The position numbers and the translations under genes were made by a program. Below the pieces are notes generated by a model. That model did no database searches. It was not told where the DNA came from and was given only the letters and a program-made list of their open reading frames with translations. 64,000 nucleotides of DNA from UBA2377 sp964429385 (GTDB taxonomy: Bacteria; Verrucomicrobiota; Verrucomicrobiia; Opitutales; Opitutaceae), in the NCBI GenBank assembly GCA_964429385.1, contig CAYSBR010000010.1, forward strand, positions 1-64,000, written 5' to 3'. Shown piece by piece: positions 33,738-42,538 of the stretch; the first letter of the stretch is position 1, and the number at the start of each line of letters is the position of its first letter.

Positions 33738-34883
33738 ATGAATCCCCGCACGCTCTGGATCGATCTGCTTAACCGCCTCGCCACCCGCCCCCTGGCCGCA
33801 CTCGCCGCCGGGCAACTGCGCACCACGTTGCCCTTGGACCAGCTGCCCGGCTCGGGAGTGGCCGGTTCGTTTACGCCGGGACTGGAAATACTCGGCCGCA
33901 CCCTCGCCGGCCTCGCGCCCTGGCTGGAATTGGAAAACATCCCGGCCGGAGAACGCGAACCTCAAGGCCGCCTGCGCGCCCTCGCCCTCGCGGCCATTCG
34001 CTCCGGGCTCGATCCAGACTCACCCGACCGCCTCAACTTCACCACCGGCACACAACCGCTGGTTGACGCCGCTTTTCTCGCCCATGCCCTGCTGCGCGCC
34101 CCACGAACGCTTTGGGCCGCGCTCGATCCGGTCACGCAGACCCGCCTGACCAACGCGCTCCGCGCCACGCGGGCCATCCCGCCCTACCCCAACAACTGGC
34201 TTTTGTTTTCCGCCATGGTGGAAGCCGCCCTCCTCCGCTTCACCGGCGACTACAGCCCGGCGCCCATCGACCACGCCCTGATCCAGCACGAAGCCTGGTA
34301 TAAAGGCGACGGTGCCTATGGCGATGGTCCGGACTTCCACTGGGACTATTACAACAGCTACGTCATCCAGCCCATGCTGCTCGATGTACTCGCCACCACC
34401 GCGGGCCACACCGACCGCTGGCGCGACCGGCTCCCCGCCGCGCAACAGCGCGCCGCACGCTACGCCATCGTCCTGGAACGCATGATCGCGCCCGATGGTT
34501 CCTTCCCCGCCCTCGGTCGGTCGCTCACCTATCGCTGCGGTGCCTTTCAACACCTCGCCCAACTCGCTCTGCAACAGACCCTGCCCCCGGCCCTTCCTCC
34601 CGCTCAGGTCCGCGGTGCACTCACCGCAGTGATTCAGCGCACGCTCACCGCCCCGGGCACCTTCGACGAAGCCGGCTGGCTGCGCCCCGGTCTCTGCGGC
34701 CATCAACCCGGCCTGACGGAATCCTATATCAGCACCGCCAGCCTCTACCTCTGCACCACGGCCTTTCTCCCGCTCGGCCTCCCCGCTGATAATACATTCT
34801 GGCAGGGCGCTGACGTGGATTGGACCGGCCGCCAACTCTGGTCCGGCCAAAATCTGCCGGCCGACCAGGCGTTGAAAAGCTAG
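33738..34883 (+). CDS. DUF2264 protein (probable carbohydrate-active alpha/alpha barrel)
   Basis: 381 residues, no signal peptide, so cytoplasmic. Typical DUF2264 stretches: YPNNWLLFSAMVEAALLRFT, WYKGDGAYGDGPDFHWDYYN, SYVIQPMLLDVLATTAGH, LERMIAPDGSFPALGRSLTY and LCGHQPGLTESYISTASLYL. The family has the alpha6/alpha6-barrel look of unsaturated-uronyl hydrolases and often sits in pectin or rhamnogalacturonan clusters. It is immediately upstream of a GH32 gene (24 bp), so probably co-transcribed with it. Enzymatic activity not established. Confidence 0.85.
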   Translation: MNPRTLWIDLLNRLATRPLAALAAGQLRTTLPLDQLPGSGVAGSFTPGLEILGRTLAGLAPWLELENIPAGEREPQGRLRALALAAIRSGLDPDSPDRLNFTTGTQPLVDAAFLAHALLRAPRTLWAALDPVTQTRLTNALRATRAIPPYPNNWLLFSAMVEAALLRFTGDYSPAPIDHALIQHEAWYKGDGAYGDGPDFHWDYYNSYVIQPMLLDVLATTAGHTDRWRDRLPAAQQRAARYAIVLERMIAPDGSFPALGRSLTYRCGAFQHLAQLALQQTLPPALPPAQVRGALTAVIQRTLTAPGTFDEAGWLRPGLCGHQPGLTESYISTASLYLCTTAFLPLGLPADNTFWQGADVDWTGRQLWSGQNLPADQALKS

Positions 34884-34906
34884 CCACCCTTCACTCCGCA
34901 ATTTCC

Positions 34907-36259
34907 ATGGCTCATCCCTATCCCCTCATCACCGATCCCGCCCGCCCGCAGTGGCACTTCGGGCCGCCCGCCTACTGGATGAACGACCCCAACGGCGTGA
35001 TCTGGCACGACGGCTGGTGCCACGTCTTCTACCAGCACAACCCCGGCGGCGACGAGTGGGCCGACATGCACTGGGGCCACGCCCGCAGCCGCGATCTCGT
35101 CCACTGGGAACACCTGCCGCTGGCGCTGCGGCCCCAGCTCGCCGACGGCGAGAAACACTGCTACTCCGGCTGCCTCGCGCTGAACGCCCGCGGTGAGCCG
35201 CGTATTCTCTACACCACCGTCCCGCCCCACGAAATCGAGCACGGCAGAAACGCGCAGGCGCTGGCCACGCCCGGCGATGCCGACTGGCGCACCTGGCAAC
35301 AGCACCTCACCACGCCCTGCCTCGATCTTCCGACGCACGGCGGCCCGGCGCTCCGCCGCGACTGGCGCGATCCCTTCGTCTTCCGCACCGAGGGCCGCAC
35401 GTTCATGATCCTCGGCGCGATCCTCGCCGCCGAGACCGTCATCCCGCTCTACGAAAACCCTTCCGGTGATCTCGAGCACTGGGTTTACCGCGGCATCATC
35501 CATCGCGAGCCCCGCACCACGACCCTCTTCCTCGAGTGCCCCAACCTCATCCGCTACGGGGAAAAGTGGCTGTTGCTCACCTCGCCTTGTCGCGCCGTTG
35601 ACTGGTTCAGCGGCACACTGGACCTGCAAAACTACGTGTTTCACGTCGAGCGCCGCGGCCGCGTTGACGAAAGCGACCACTATTACGCCACCCATCCCGC
35701 CATCGATCCCACGGGCCGCGTCGTGCTTTTCGCGTGGATCAGAAATTTTTCCAAAAACCGCGGCTGGAACGGCTGCCTCGGCGTGCCGCGCCGCCTGTGG
35801 CTCGATGCCAACGGCGATTGCTGCAGCGCGCCCGTGGCCGAGATTGAAACTCTGCGCGACAACAGGACCGACTACGCGCCGCAGACCCTCGGCGCCCAGC
35901 CGGTCAACCTTCCGCTCCCCGCCGGGGAACACTGCGACGGCGAACTCCTGTTCGAACGCAGCCCCGCCGCGTCGATCCACTTCCAACTCGCCGGCGTCAG
36001 CGTCGTCATCGACCCCTACGGAGTCCATTTCAACGACCGACCGCTCGTTCCGCTGGCCCCCGCTACCGCGCCGCTGCGCCTGCGCTGGCTGCTCGACCGT
36101 TCCGTGCTCGAACTCTTCGTCAACGACCGCGCCACCTACACCCGGGTCGTGCCCTATCCGGTCGAGCCGGTCGCACGCCTCACCGCCGGCGACGGCCCGG
36201 CACACCTCGCTTCCGGTCACGTCTGGACGCTGCGCGCCGCGCCGTCCACTGTCGCCTGA
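34907..36259 (+). CDS. GH32 glycoside hydrolase (fructan/sucrose hydrolase)
   Basis: 450 residues. A five-bladed propeller with all three catalytic elements: nucleophile Asp27 in YWMNDPNGVIWHDGWCHVFY, RDP in LRRDWRDPFVFRTEG near 147, and the acid/base Glu in LFLECPNLIRYG near 208. A C-terminal beta-sandwich follows (about 340-450) ending in VLELFVNDRATYTRVV. No signal peptide, so it acts on imported sucrose, levan or inulin oligosaccharides. It is part of a plus-strand run and only 2 bp ahead of the DUF1653 gene. Confidence 0.93.
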   Translation: MAHPYPLITDPARPQWHFGPPAYWMNDPNGVIWHDGWCHVFYQHNPGGDEWADMHWGHARSRDLVHWEHLPLALRPQLADGEKHCYSGCLALNARGEPRILYTTVPPHEIEHGRNAQALATPGDADWRTWQQHLTTPCLDLPTHGGPALRRDWRDPFVFRTEGRTFMILGAILAAETVIPLYENPSGDLEHWVYRGIIHREPRTTTLFLECPNLIRYGEKWLLLTSPCRAVDWFSGTLDLQNYVFHVERRGRVDESDHYYATHPAIDPTGRVVLFAWIRNFSKNRGWNGCLGVPRRLWLDANGDCCSAPVAEIETLRDNRTDYAPQTLGAQPVNLPLPAGEHCDGELLFERSPAASIHFQLAGVSVVIDPYGVHFNDRPLVPLAPATAPLRLRWLLDRSVLELFVNDRATYTRVVPYPVEPVARLTAGDGPAHLASGHVWTLRAAPSTVA

Positions 36260-36261
36260 TC

Positions 36262-36498
36262 ATGTCCGATTTGTCTCCGCTTCCCACCGAGCCCCGCCCC
36301 GGGCTTTACCGCCACTACAAAGGCAACGACTACCGCGTGCTCGGGCTCGCCCGCCACTCCGAGACCTTGGAACCGCTCGTCGTTTATCAGGCCCTCTATG
36401 GTGAACACGGGCTCTGGGTGCGCCCGCAACCCATGTTTCTCGAAACCGTCAACCACGATGGCGGCCCCGTTCCGCGTTTTGCCCGGATCGGAGCCTGA
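36262..36498 (+). CDS. DUF1653 family protein
   Basis: 78 residues, the full length of this small family: RPGLYRHYKGNDYRVLGLAR, HSETLEPLVVYQALYG, LWVRPQPMFLETV. The beta-rich sequence is close to the consensus. Starts 2 bp after the GH32 stop and ends 6 bp before the glycerate kinase, so it is within an operon. The biochemical role of DUF1653 is unknown. Confidence 0.92.
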   Translation: MSDLSPLPTEPRPGLYRHYKGNDYRVLGLARHSETLEPLVVYQALYGEHGLWVRPQPMFLETVNHDGGPVPRFARIGA

Positions 36499-36504
36499 CC
36501 AACC

Positions 36505-37680
36505 ATGCGCGTCCTCCTCGCCTTCGACAAATTCAAGGACTCCCTGACCGCCCCCCATGCCTGCGCGACGGTGGCGGCGGCCCTGCGTGAGCGGCATCCC
36601 GACTGGGAAATCGAAGAATGTCCCCTCGCCGATGGCGGTGAGGGCTTCGCCCCCATCCTCACCCGGGCGGCGGGCGGCGAGACGGTCACCGCCACAGTGG
36701 CCGGCCCCCGTGGCGCGGCCATCGCCGCCCGTTTCGGCCTCGTGCCTTTTACCCAGATCCCCGCCCCGGCGCGGGCGCTGCTCCAACTCGAAAATCGAAC
36801 ATCAACCGCCGAAAGCGCCCGCGACTGCCTCGCCATTGTCGAGATGGCCGCCGCCAGCGGCCTCGATCTGTTGCCGCCCGCACAGCGCGATCCCTGGCAA
36901 ACCACCACCTTCGGCACCGGCGAATTGCTTCGCGCCGCCGCCAATCGCGGCGCCACGGCCATTCTCCTCGGCGTCGGCGGCAGCGCGACCAACGACCTCG
37001 GCCTCGGTGCGCTTCAGGCACTGGGACTGGAATTCATTGCCGCCACCGGCGAAAAAATCAGTCCGCCCATCCCCTCGTCCTGGGCACAGATTCAACGCAT
37101 CGCCGGGCGCCCTCCGGCCGCCTTCCCGCCGATTCGCATCGCCTGCGATGTCACCAATCCGCTGCTCGGCCCGCAAGGCGCGGCCGCCGTTTACGGACCG
37201 CAAAAAGGGTTGCGCGCCGCCGATCTCGCCCGCCTGGAGCACGAGAGCGCCCGCCTCGGCCTGCTGCTTTGTCATCATCTGGACCGGCCCGACACTCTCA
37301 TGGACGCGCCCGGCGCCGGCGCCGCCGGCGGCATCGCCTTCGGCCTGATGGCGGGCGCGGGAGCGCGTTTGCTCCCGGGCTTCGATCTTGTCTCCGCCTG
37401 GCTCGACCTCGACCGCCGTATTCAAGCCGCCGATCTCGTCATCACCGGCGAAGGCCGGTTTGACGACAGCTCCCTCAACGGCAAAGGCCCCGGCGCCGTC
37501 GCGGCCCGCGCTTTGCAACAGGGCAAACCCGTCCACGTCTTCGCCGGTCAGGTCCGCGTCACCCACCCGCCGACCGCGAATTTCAATCTGCACGCCATCA
37601 CACCGGCAGGACTGCCGCTCGCCGAGGCATTGCGCACGGCCCCGGACTTGCTTGCGACGGCGATCCGCCAACAATTCTGA
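36505..37680 (+). CDS. Glycerate kinase (GarK/GlxK family)
   Basis: 391 residues. Phosphorylates D-glycerate with ATP to 2-phosphoglycerate. Start: LLAFDKFKDSLTAPHACATV, then ECPLADGGEGFAPIL, IVEMAAASGLDLLPPAQRDP, LLGVGGSATNDLGLGALQAL and DLVITGEGRFDDSSLNGKGP, all signatures of the type-II family. Between ARFGLVPF and AIVEMAAASGL the protein is about 15-20 residues longer than I expect; part of the extra (QLENRTSTAE) comes from a cgaaaatcgaacatcaac stretch at 36788-36805. Lies in the run GH32-DUF1653-this-DUF2062. Confidence 0.93.
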   Translation: MRVLLAFDKFKDSLTAPHACATVAAALRERHPDWEIEECPLADGGEGFAPILTRAAGGETVTATVAGPRGAAIAARFGLVPFTQIPAPARALLQLENRTSTAESARDCLAIVEMAAASGLDLLPPAQRDPWQTTTFGTGELLRAAANRGATAILLGVGGSATNDLGLGALQALGLEFIAATGEKISPPIPSSWAQIQRIAGRPPAAFPPIRIACDVTNPLLGPQGAAAVYGPQKGLRAADLARLEHESARLGLLLCHHLDRPDTLMDAPGAGAAGGIAFGLMAGAGARLLPGFDLVSAWLDLDRRIQAADLVITGEGRFDDSSLNGKGPGAVAARALQQGKPVHVFAGQVRVTHPPTANFNLHAITPAGLPLAEALRTAPDLLATAIRQQF

Positions 37681-37683
37681 CCG

Positions 37684-38367
37684 ATGCCGCCCGAGGAACA
37701 CGCCGCCCAGCAGGAGCGTTTCGCCCGTTTCCGCCGACTGAAGCAATTCCTGCGCTTCATGCCCCGACGCGCGGTCTTTCACAAATACCCGATCATCGGC
37801 CGCTTCGCGGACGCCGCCCGCCAGCGGGCTTACCTCTGGTCCTTGAAGCCCGCCCACATCCGCCCCGCCTTCTACGCCGGCTCCATTCTCACGATGCTGC
37901 CGCTGATGGGGATCCAGATCCCCCTCGCCTTTCTGCTCAGCCTGCTCCTGCGCGCCAATTTCATGGTGCTCGGCACCCTGCAACTGATCACCAATCCCTT
38001 CACCGCCGCGCCCGCCTATTACGCCACGTATCAGCTGGGCCGGACCGTGATCGAGTGGTCCGGCTTCGGCCATGGTGTGGAGCTCGTCGATCCGATCGAG
38101 GTCGCACTCGACTCCTCCGATGCGATCATCGTGCCGCCCCGGCTCGAAGCCGCCACGGTCACCCCGCCGCCGCAACCACACGAGGTCTCCTGGATCAGCC
38201 GCCTCGGCACCACGTTCAACGCTCTCTTCATCGGCGGCTTCATCAGCGGCGCCCTCCTCGGCCTCGCACTCGACCTGCTCTGGCGCATCGGCACCGAGCG
38301 TTATGCCGGAAAATTCTTCCATCGTCCCGCTTCCCGCTCGACGGAGCCCCCCGCGCCACCAAAGTAG
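37684..38367 (+). CDS. DUF2062 membrane protein
   Basis: 227 residues with about three membrane segments. Typical DUF2062 features are RPAFYAGSILTMLPLMGIQI, FLLSLLLRANFMVLGTLQLI, TNPFTAAPAYYATYQLG and a C-terminal helix LFIGGFISGALLGLALDLLW. Begins 3 bp after the glycerate kinase stop and ends 6 bp before the DUF1343 gene. Function of the family unknown; envelope association is likely. Confidence 0.88.
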   Translation: MPPEEHAAQQERFARFRRLKQFLRFMPRRAVFHKYPIIGRFADAARQRAYLWSLKPAHIRPAFYAGSILTMLPLMGIQIPLAFLLSLLLRANFMVLGTLQLITNPFTAAPAYYATYQLGRTVIEWSGFGHGVELVDPIEVALDSSDAIIVPPRLEAATVTPPPQPHEVSWISRLGTTFNALFIGGFISGALLGLALDLLWRIGTERYAGKFFHRPASRSTEPPAPPK

Positions 38368-38373
38368 CGCGCC

Positions 38374-39777
38374 ATGTTCGGACTGAAATCCCCTTTCTTT
38401 CCCACCCGGTTGTTTTGGTCCGCCCTGCTGCTGGGTCTCTTTGGGTGCAATACCACCCAGCCCACAGCCACCCCCGCCCAGGCCGCCACGCCCACCCGGC
38501 CCGAGTTCACCGCCCCGCAAATCACGAGCGAGAGCCAGCCCGTCTCCACGCCGGCCGCGCCCTTCCCCGTCATGCTGGGCATTGATGTGCTTGAGTCGCA
38601 GGGCTTCGCCGCGGTGAAGGGCAAACGGGTCGGACTTCTCACTCATCCCGCCGGCGTCAACCGCCGCGGTGAAAGCACCGTTGACGTCCTCCGCCGCGCC
38701 CAAGGCGTGCAACTCGTCGCGCTCTTCGGACCCGAACACGGCATCTACGGCGACGAGAAAGCCGAGGTTCGCATCCCCAACCGCACCGATGCCCGCACCG
38801 GCCTGCCCGTTTACTCCCTCTACGGTGCCACGCGCAAACCCACGCCCGACATGCTCAAGGGACTCGATGCCCTGGTCGTGGATTTGCAGGACATCGGCAC
38901 CCGCAGTTACACCTACGTCAGCGCCATGCTCTACACCATGGCCGCGTGCTTCGAGAACAACGTCGAGATCATCGTCCTCGACCGGCCCAACCCCCTCGGC
39001 GGCTACAAGGCCGACGGTGCGCCGCTGGACGCGCAATGGAAGAGCTACGTCGGCGCCTTCCGGGTGCCCTACGTGCACGGGCTCACCATCGGCGAACTCG
39101 CCCGCATGGCCAAGGATACCCCCGGCGTCATGCAGGTGCCCAACGCCATCAACGTTGCCGAGGATGTGCGCCAGCGAGGCAAGCTCACCGTCATCCCCAT
39201 GCGCGGCTGGCGGCGCAGCATGCGCTGGCCCGAGACCGGGCTGAAGTGGGTCCCCACCTCGCCAATGATCCAGGATTTCTCCGCCGTCATCGGCTACGCC
39301 ATGGTCGGCCTCGGCACCTATTTCGACACCCGCGTCGGCTTCGACATCGGCTTCCGTCACGGCGTGGGCACACAATACGCCTTCCGCGGACTCTCCCACC
39401 GCACCGTGCGCAGCGAAGTCCTCGAAGCGGAACTGCGCGCGCTGAACCTTCCCGGCCTCTCCTTCCGTCGCGTCAGCGTGCCCGGCCGCGATGGCCGCCC
39501 GCAGACCGGCGTCTTCGTGGAGGTCAACGACTGGCACGAGTGGAACCCTACCGAACTCAGCTTCCACCTCATGCGGCTCGGCATCAAATTCGACCAGCGC
39601 AACCCCTTCCGCTCCGGCGACGCCAGCGGCTTCCTCCGCCACATGGGCTCCACCGCCTTCTACGATGCCCTGAAGCGTGACGGTGCCCGCACCAACGTCG
39701 AAGGCTGGTTCCAGCAATGGCAGGCCCAGGCCAAGGTTTACCACCAGCAAAGCCGCCGCTTCTGGCTGTATTACTGA
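38374..39777 (+). CDS. DUF1343/NamZ-type lipoprotein (exo-N-acetylmuramidase family)
   Basis: 467 residues. A lipoprotein signal peptide with lipobox LGLFGC near residue 25 is followed by a Thr/Pro/Ala-rich linker, then the DUF1343 (GH171) domain: KRVGLLTHPAGVNRRGESTV, LVALFGPEHGIYGDEKAE, LVVDLQDIGTRSYTYVSAML and IVLDRPNPLGGYKADGAPLD. Characterised members (NamZ of Bacillus) release N-acetylmuramic acid from muropeptide glycans. The lipid anchor suggests periplasmic peptidoglycan recycling. Last gene of a tightly spaced run from 34907. Confidence 0.9.
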   Translation: MFGLKSPFFPTRLFWSALLLGLFGCNTTQPTATPAQAATPTRPEFTAPQITSESQPVSTPAAPFPVMLGIDVLESQGFAAVKGKRVGLLTHPAGVNRRGESTVDVLRRAQGVQLVALFGPEHGIYGDEKAEVRIPNRTDARTGLPVYSLYGATRKPTPDMLKGLDALVVDLQDIGTRSYTYVSAMLYTMAACFENNVEIIVLDRPNPLGGYKADGAPLDAQWKSYVGAFRVPYVHGLTIGELARMAKDTPGVMQVPNAINVAEDVRQRGKLTVIPMRGWRRSMRWPETGLKWVPTSPMIQDFSAVIGYAMVGLGTYFDTRVGFDIGFRHGVGTQYAFRGLSHRTVRSEVLEAELRALNLPGLSFRRVSVPGRDGRPQTGVFVEVNDWHEWNPTELSFHLMRLGIKFDQRNPFRSGDASGFLRHMGSTAFYDALKRDGARTNVEGWFQQWQAQAKVYHQQSRRFWLYY

Positions 39778-39791
39778 GGCGCCGGACGGCG

Positions 39792-39899
39792 CGGTTGAAA
39801 GTTGAGGGTTGAAAGCTGAAAGACCAAACCGTTCCCCGGCAGGCCGCGCGCATCACACGGTTTGATTTGCTCTCAATTCTCAGCTCTCAACCCTCAACT
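39792..39899. repeat. Imperfect palindromic intergenic element (ctcaaccctcaac family)
   Basis: Left arm 39792-39820 (cggttgaaagttgagggttg...) and right arm 39871-39899 (...cagctctcaaccctcaact) are inverted copies. An inner aaaccg/cggttt pair extends the dyad. It fills most of the 138-bp gap between two same-strand genes. The arms match the repeat segments inside dnaE (437-521, 854-888). Confidence 0.6.
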
Positions 39900-39915
39900 G
39901 CATCGATCTTAATTC

Positions 39916-40920
39916 ATGCCCCGCATCGCCTCCCTCCTCGCCGTCATCACCCCCGAAGAACAGCAGAACTTCCTGCCCGGCGCCCTCTGGGATGAAATCA
40001 GGACCAGCGGCACGGATTTCCACCTCGCCGATCCCGGCCGGCTTTCACTGGAGGAGTTTCATCGCCTTCTGACCGAGACCAACCCGGAGGTCCTCCTCGG
40101 TGGCTGGCAACTGCACCCGCTCCCCGCCGTCCTGCCCGCCAACCTGCGCTACCTTTGCTACCTTACCGGCTCGGTCCGACGCCTCGTCACCCGCGAGCAG
40201 ATTGAGCAGGGCTTCCTCATCACCAACTGGGGCAGCGCCATCAGCCGCACCGTCGCGGAGTGTGCCCTCTTCCATATCCTCGCCTGCCTGCGCCGCGGCA
40301 CGCACTGGAGCTTCACGCTCCATCAGGAAGGCGGCTGGCGCGATGGCTTCAATGAAGTCCGCTCGCTCTTCGGCCGCCGCGTCGGCCTCCACGGTTACGG
40401 CGCCATCGCCCGCGAGTTCCTGAAGCTCATCGCTCCCTTCGGCTGCGCCGTCTCGGTCTTCGCCCCCGATTTCGATGACGCGGCCGTCGCCCGCACCGGC
40501 GCCACTCGCGCCGCCTCGCTCGAATCCCTCTTCGCCGACCACGACATCATCGTCGAACTCGCCCCGCTCAACCCCGCCACCACCGGCATCGTGACGGAAA
40601 AACTCCTCCGCCTCATCCGCCCCGGCGGCGTCTTCGTGAACACCGCCCGCGCCGGCATCACCGACGAGGCCGCCCTCCTCCGGATCGCCCAGGAAGGCCG
40701 GATCTCCGTGGGGCTTGATGTCTTCGTGCAGGAGCCGCTGCCACCCGACAGCCCCTGGCGCGGCCTGCGCAACGCCAGCCTCACCCCTCACATCGCCGGC
40801 CCCACCCCCGATCGTTACAGCGACGCCGGCGCCATGGCCCTGCGCAACCTCCGCGCCTACGCCGCCGGCCGCCCCCTCGAAGCCGTGGTCACGCCGACGA
40901 TCTACGACCAGTCCACGTAA
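39916..40920 (+). CDS. D-isomer-specific 2-hydroxyacid dehydrogenase
   Basis: 334 residues. NAD-binding region has VGLHGYGAIAREFLKLIAPF (a shifted GxGxxG-like loop, GYGAIA), and the catalytic trio is visible: Arg in FVNTARAGITDE, Glu in DVFVQEPLPPDSPW, His in LTPHIAGPTPDRY. Such enzymes reduce or oxidise 2-keto/2-hydroxy acids, including phosphoglycerate-like or hydroxypyruvate-like compounds. A glycerate kinase lies three genes upstream, which could connect through hydroxypyruvate/glycerate, but the palindromic element in between may end the operon. Confidence 0.9.
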   Translation: MPRIASLLAVITPEEQQNFLPGALWDEIRTSGTDFHLADPGRLSLEEFHRLLTETNPEVLLGGWQLHPLPAVLPANLRYLCYLTGSVRRLVTREQIEQGFLITNWGSAISRTVAECALFHILACLRRGTHWSFTLHQEGGWRDGFNEVRSLFGRRVGLHGYGAIAREFLKLIAPFGCAVSVFAPDFDDAAVARTGATRAASLESLFADHDIIVELAPLNPATTGIVTEKLLRLIRPGGVFVNTARAGITDEAALLRIAQEGRISVGLDVFVQEPLPPDSPWRGLRNASLTPHIAGPTPDRYSDAGAMALRNLRAYAAGRPLEAVVTPTIYDQST

Positions 40921-41080
40921 AGCTATCCACCGGGTAGGGCCGGCTTATCCCTAAGTCGCCGCGTGCGACTCCCGCCCGATCTCCCCGTGACGCACAAAGC
41001 ACTTGCCGCCACCGGTATTTGCGCGAAAAAAGCTTCTCTCGTTTCGTTGCCCGCAACCTCAACCCCGACCTTTCGCGTTT

Positions 41081-42124
41081 ATGCCGAGACCCGTCACCCT
41101 GTTCACCGGCCAATGGGCCGATCTGCCCCTCGAAAAACTCGCTCCGCTCGCCAAGTCCATGGGCTACGACGGCGTCGAGCTCGCCTGCTGGGGCGACCAC
41201 TTCGATGTGGAAGCCGCCGCCAGCTCCAAGAAATACGTCCACGACAAGTGGGCGTTGCTCAAGGAGCACGGCCTCACCTGCTACGCCATTTCCAACCACC
41301 TCGTCGGCCAGGCCGTCTGCGACCTCATTGACGAACGCCACCAGGCCATCCTCCCGCCCGATGTGTGGGGCAACGGCGAACCCGAAGGCGTGCGCAAGCG
41401 GGCCGCGAAGAAACTCATTACCACCGCCAAGGCCGCGCGGAAGTTCTTCGATGCCAAACCCGGTCGCGGCAAAACCGACGACTTCCCCGCCGTCGTCAAC
41501 GGCTTCACCGGCTCCTCCATCTGGCACTCGATCTACGCCTTCCCGCCGACCTCGCAGGCGTATTGGGACAAGGGCTTCGCCGACTTCGGCAAACGCTTCG
41601 GCCCGATCCTCGACGCCTTCGACAAGGTCAACGTCAACTTCGCCCTTGAGGTCCATCCCACCGAAATCGCCTTCGACCTCGCTTCCTCACAGCGCGCCAT
41701 CGAGGCCGTGAAGGGTCACAAGCGCTTCGGCTTCAACTACGACCCCTCGCACCTCGGCTATCAGGGCGTGGACTACGTGAAGTTCATCCGCGCCTTCGCC
41801 GATCGCATCTACCACGTGCACATGAAAGACGTCTGGTGGGGCCACGGCGACGGCAGCGTCGGCGTCTTCGGCGGTCATGTGAACTTCGGCGATGCCCGCC
41901 GCTACTGGGATTTCCGTTCCCTCGGCCATGGCGACATCCAGTTCGAGGACATCATCGTCGCGCTGAACGACATCGGCTACCGCGGCCCCCTCTCCGTCGA
42001 GTGGGAGGACATCCGCATGGACCGCGTCCACGGCGCCACCGAGGCCGCCGCCTTCGTCCGCGACGTGGACTTCCCCTCCAGCAACGTCGCCTTCGACGCC
42101 GCCTTCGACAAAAAGAACCAGTAA
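41081..42124 (+). CDS. TIM-barrel sugar-phosphate isomerase/epimerase family protein
   Basis: 347 residues of the xylose-isomerase-like TIM-barrel superfamily (AP_endonuc_2). It starts PVTLFTGQWADLPLEKLAPL, then GYDGVELACWGDHFDVE. Metal-site residues are expected in NFALEVHPTEIAFDL (Glu, His), FGFNYDPSHLGYQGVDY (Asp, His), IYHVHMKDVW (His) and LSVEWEDIRM (Glu). It is the first gene of a unit with the Gfo/Idh gene at 42576, a pairing common in sugar or inositol catabolism; a four-helix-bundle gene sits between them. ATG 41081 chosen by family start. Confidence 0.88.
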   Translation: MPRPVTLFTGQWADLPLEKLAPLAKSMGYDGVELACWGDHFDVEAAASSKKYVHDKWALLKEHGLTCYAISNHLVGQAVCDLIDERHQAILPPDVWGNGEPEGVRKRAAKKLITTAKAARKFFDAKPGRGKTDDFPAVVNGFTGSSIWHSIYAFPPTSQAYWDKGFADFGKRFGPILDAFDKVNVNFALEVHPTEIAFDLASSQRAIEAVKGHKRFGFNYDPSHLGYQGVDYVKFIRAFADRIYHVHMKDVWWGHGDGSVGVFGGHVNFGDARRYWDFRSLGHGDIQFEDIIVALNDIGYRGPLSVEWEDIRMDRVHGATEAAAFVRDVDFPSSNVAFDAAFDKKNQ

Positions 42125-42152
42125 GGGGGAGTGAGGGAATGAAGGAGTAAGG
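42125..42152. repeat. Left inverted repeat flanking the four-helix-bundle gene
   Basis: Purine-only-rich stretch gggggagtgagggaatgaag plus gagtaagg, beginning on the base after the stop of the epimerase gene. Its reverse complement matches the right repeat at 42537-42575, sharing the core agggaatgaagga. Confidence 0.7.
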
Positions 42153-42169
42153 TGATAAAGGGCTAACGG

Positions 42170-42538
42170 ATGTCTCAGAACGACAGTCTGCATCAGTTCT
42201 CCGCCTATCAGAAGGCCTGTAAGCTTTTTGATTTGGTCGTCGCCGACCTGAGTCCGCTCGCCCGCAATCCTCTTTGTATGCGTTTAGTCTCCCAGCAAAT
42301 GGCCAGTGCCGATTCGATCAGCGCCAATATCAAGGAAGGCTACGGTCGTCACAGCCGCAAAGATTATTCCCATTTTCTCATCATCTCCCGGGGTTCGGCC
42401 ACCGAGACGCGCGGGCGCTATGAACAACGTCTGCGCCATTGGTTGCCAAGTGACATCATCAAGGCCCGAGTGGCGCTTTGTGAGGAAATCATCGCCATCC
42501 TCAGCGCCTCCATCCGCACTCTCCGCTCCCAACCCTAA
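42170..42538 (+). CDS. Four-helix-bundle protein (23S rRNA intervening-sequence protein / bAvd-like family)
   Basis: 122 residues, mainly helical. The family signature is ADSISANIKEGYGRHSRKDY (classic form SIxxNIAEG.GR), followed by SHFLIISRGSATETRGRYE; the start FSAYQKACKLFDLVVADLSP is also typical. Relatives are encoded in 23S rRNA intervening sequences, in diversity-generating retroelements (Avd) and as scattered orphan genes of unknown function. Here it interrupts an epimerase-oxidoreductase gene pair and is bracketed by inverted repeats, suggesting a mobile or inserted cassette. Its ribosome-binding site is weak (aaaggg). Function unknown; nucleic-acid binding is plausible. Confidence 0.85.
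   Translation: MSQNDSLHQFSAYQKACKLFDLVVADLSPLARNPLCMRLVSQQMASADSISANIKEGYGRHSRKDYSHFLIISRGSATETRGRYEQRLRHWLPSDIIKARVALCEEIIAILSASIRTLRSQP

Noticed and set aside
31941..33965. 674-codon open frame on the minus strand
   Set aside because: Antisense to the fucose-isomerase-like gene; no domain features, G+C-driven shadow.
36802..39750. 982-codon open frame on the minus strand
   Set aside because: Antisense to glycerate kinase, DUF2062 and DUF1343 genes, all of which match families. The minus-strand product is low-complexity and typical of G+C-rich shadow frames.
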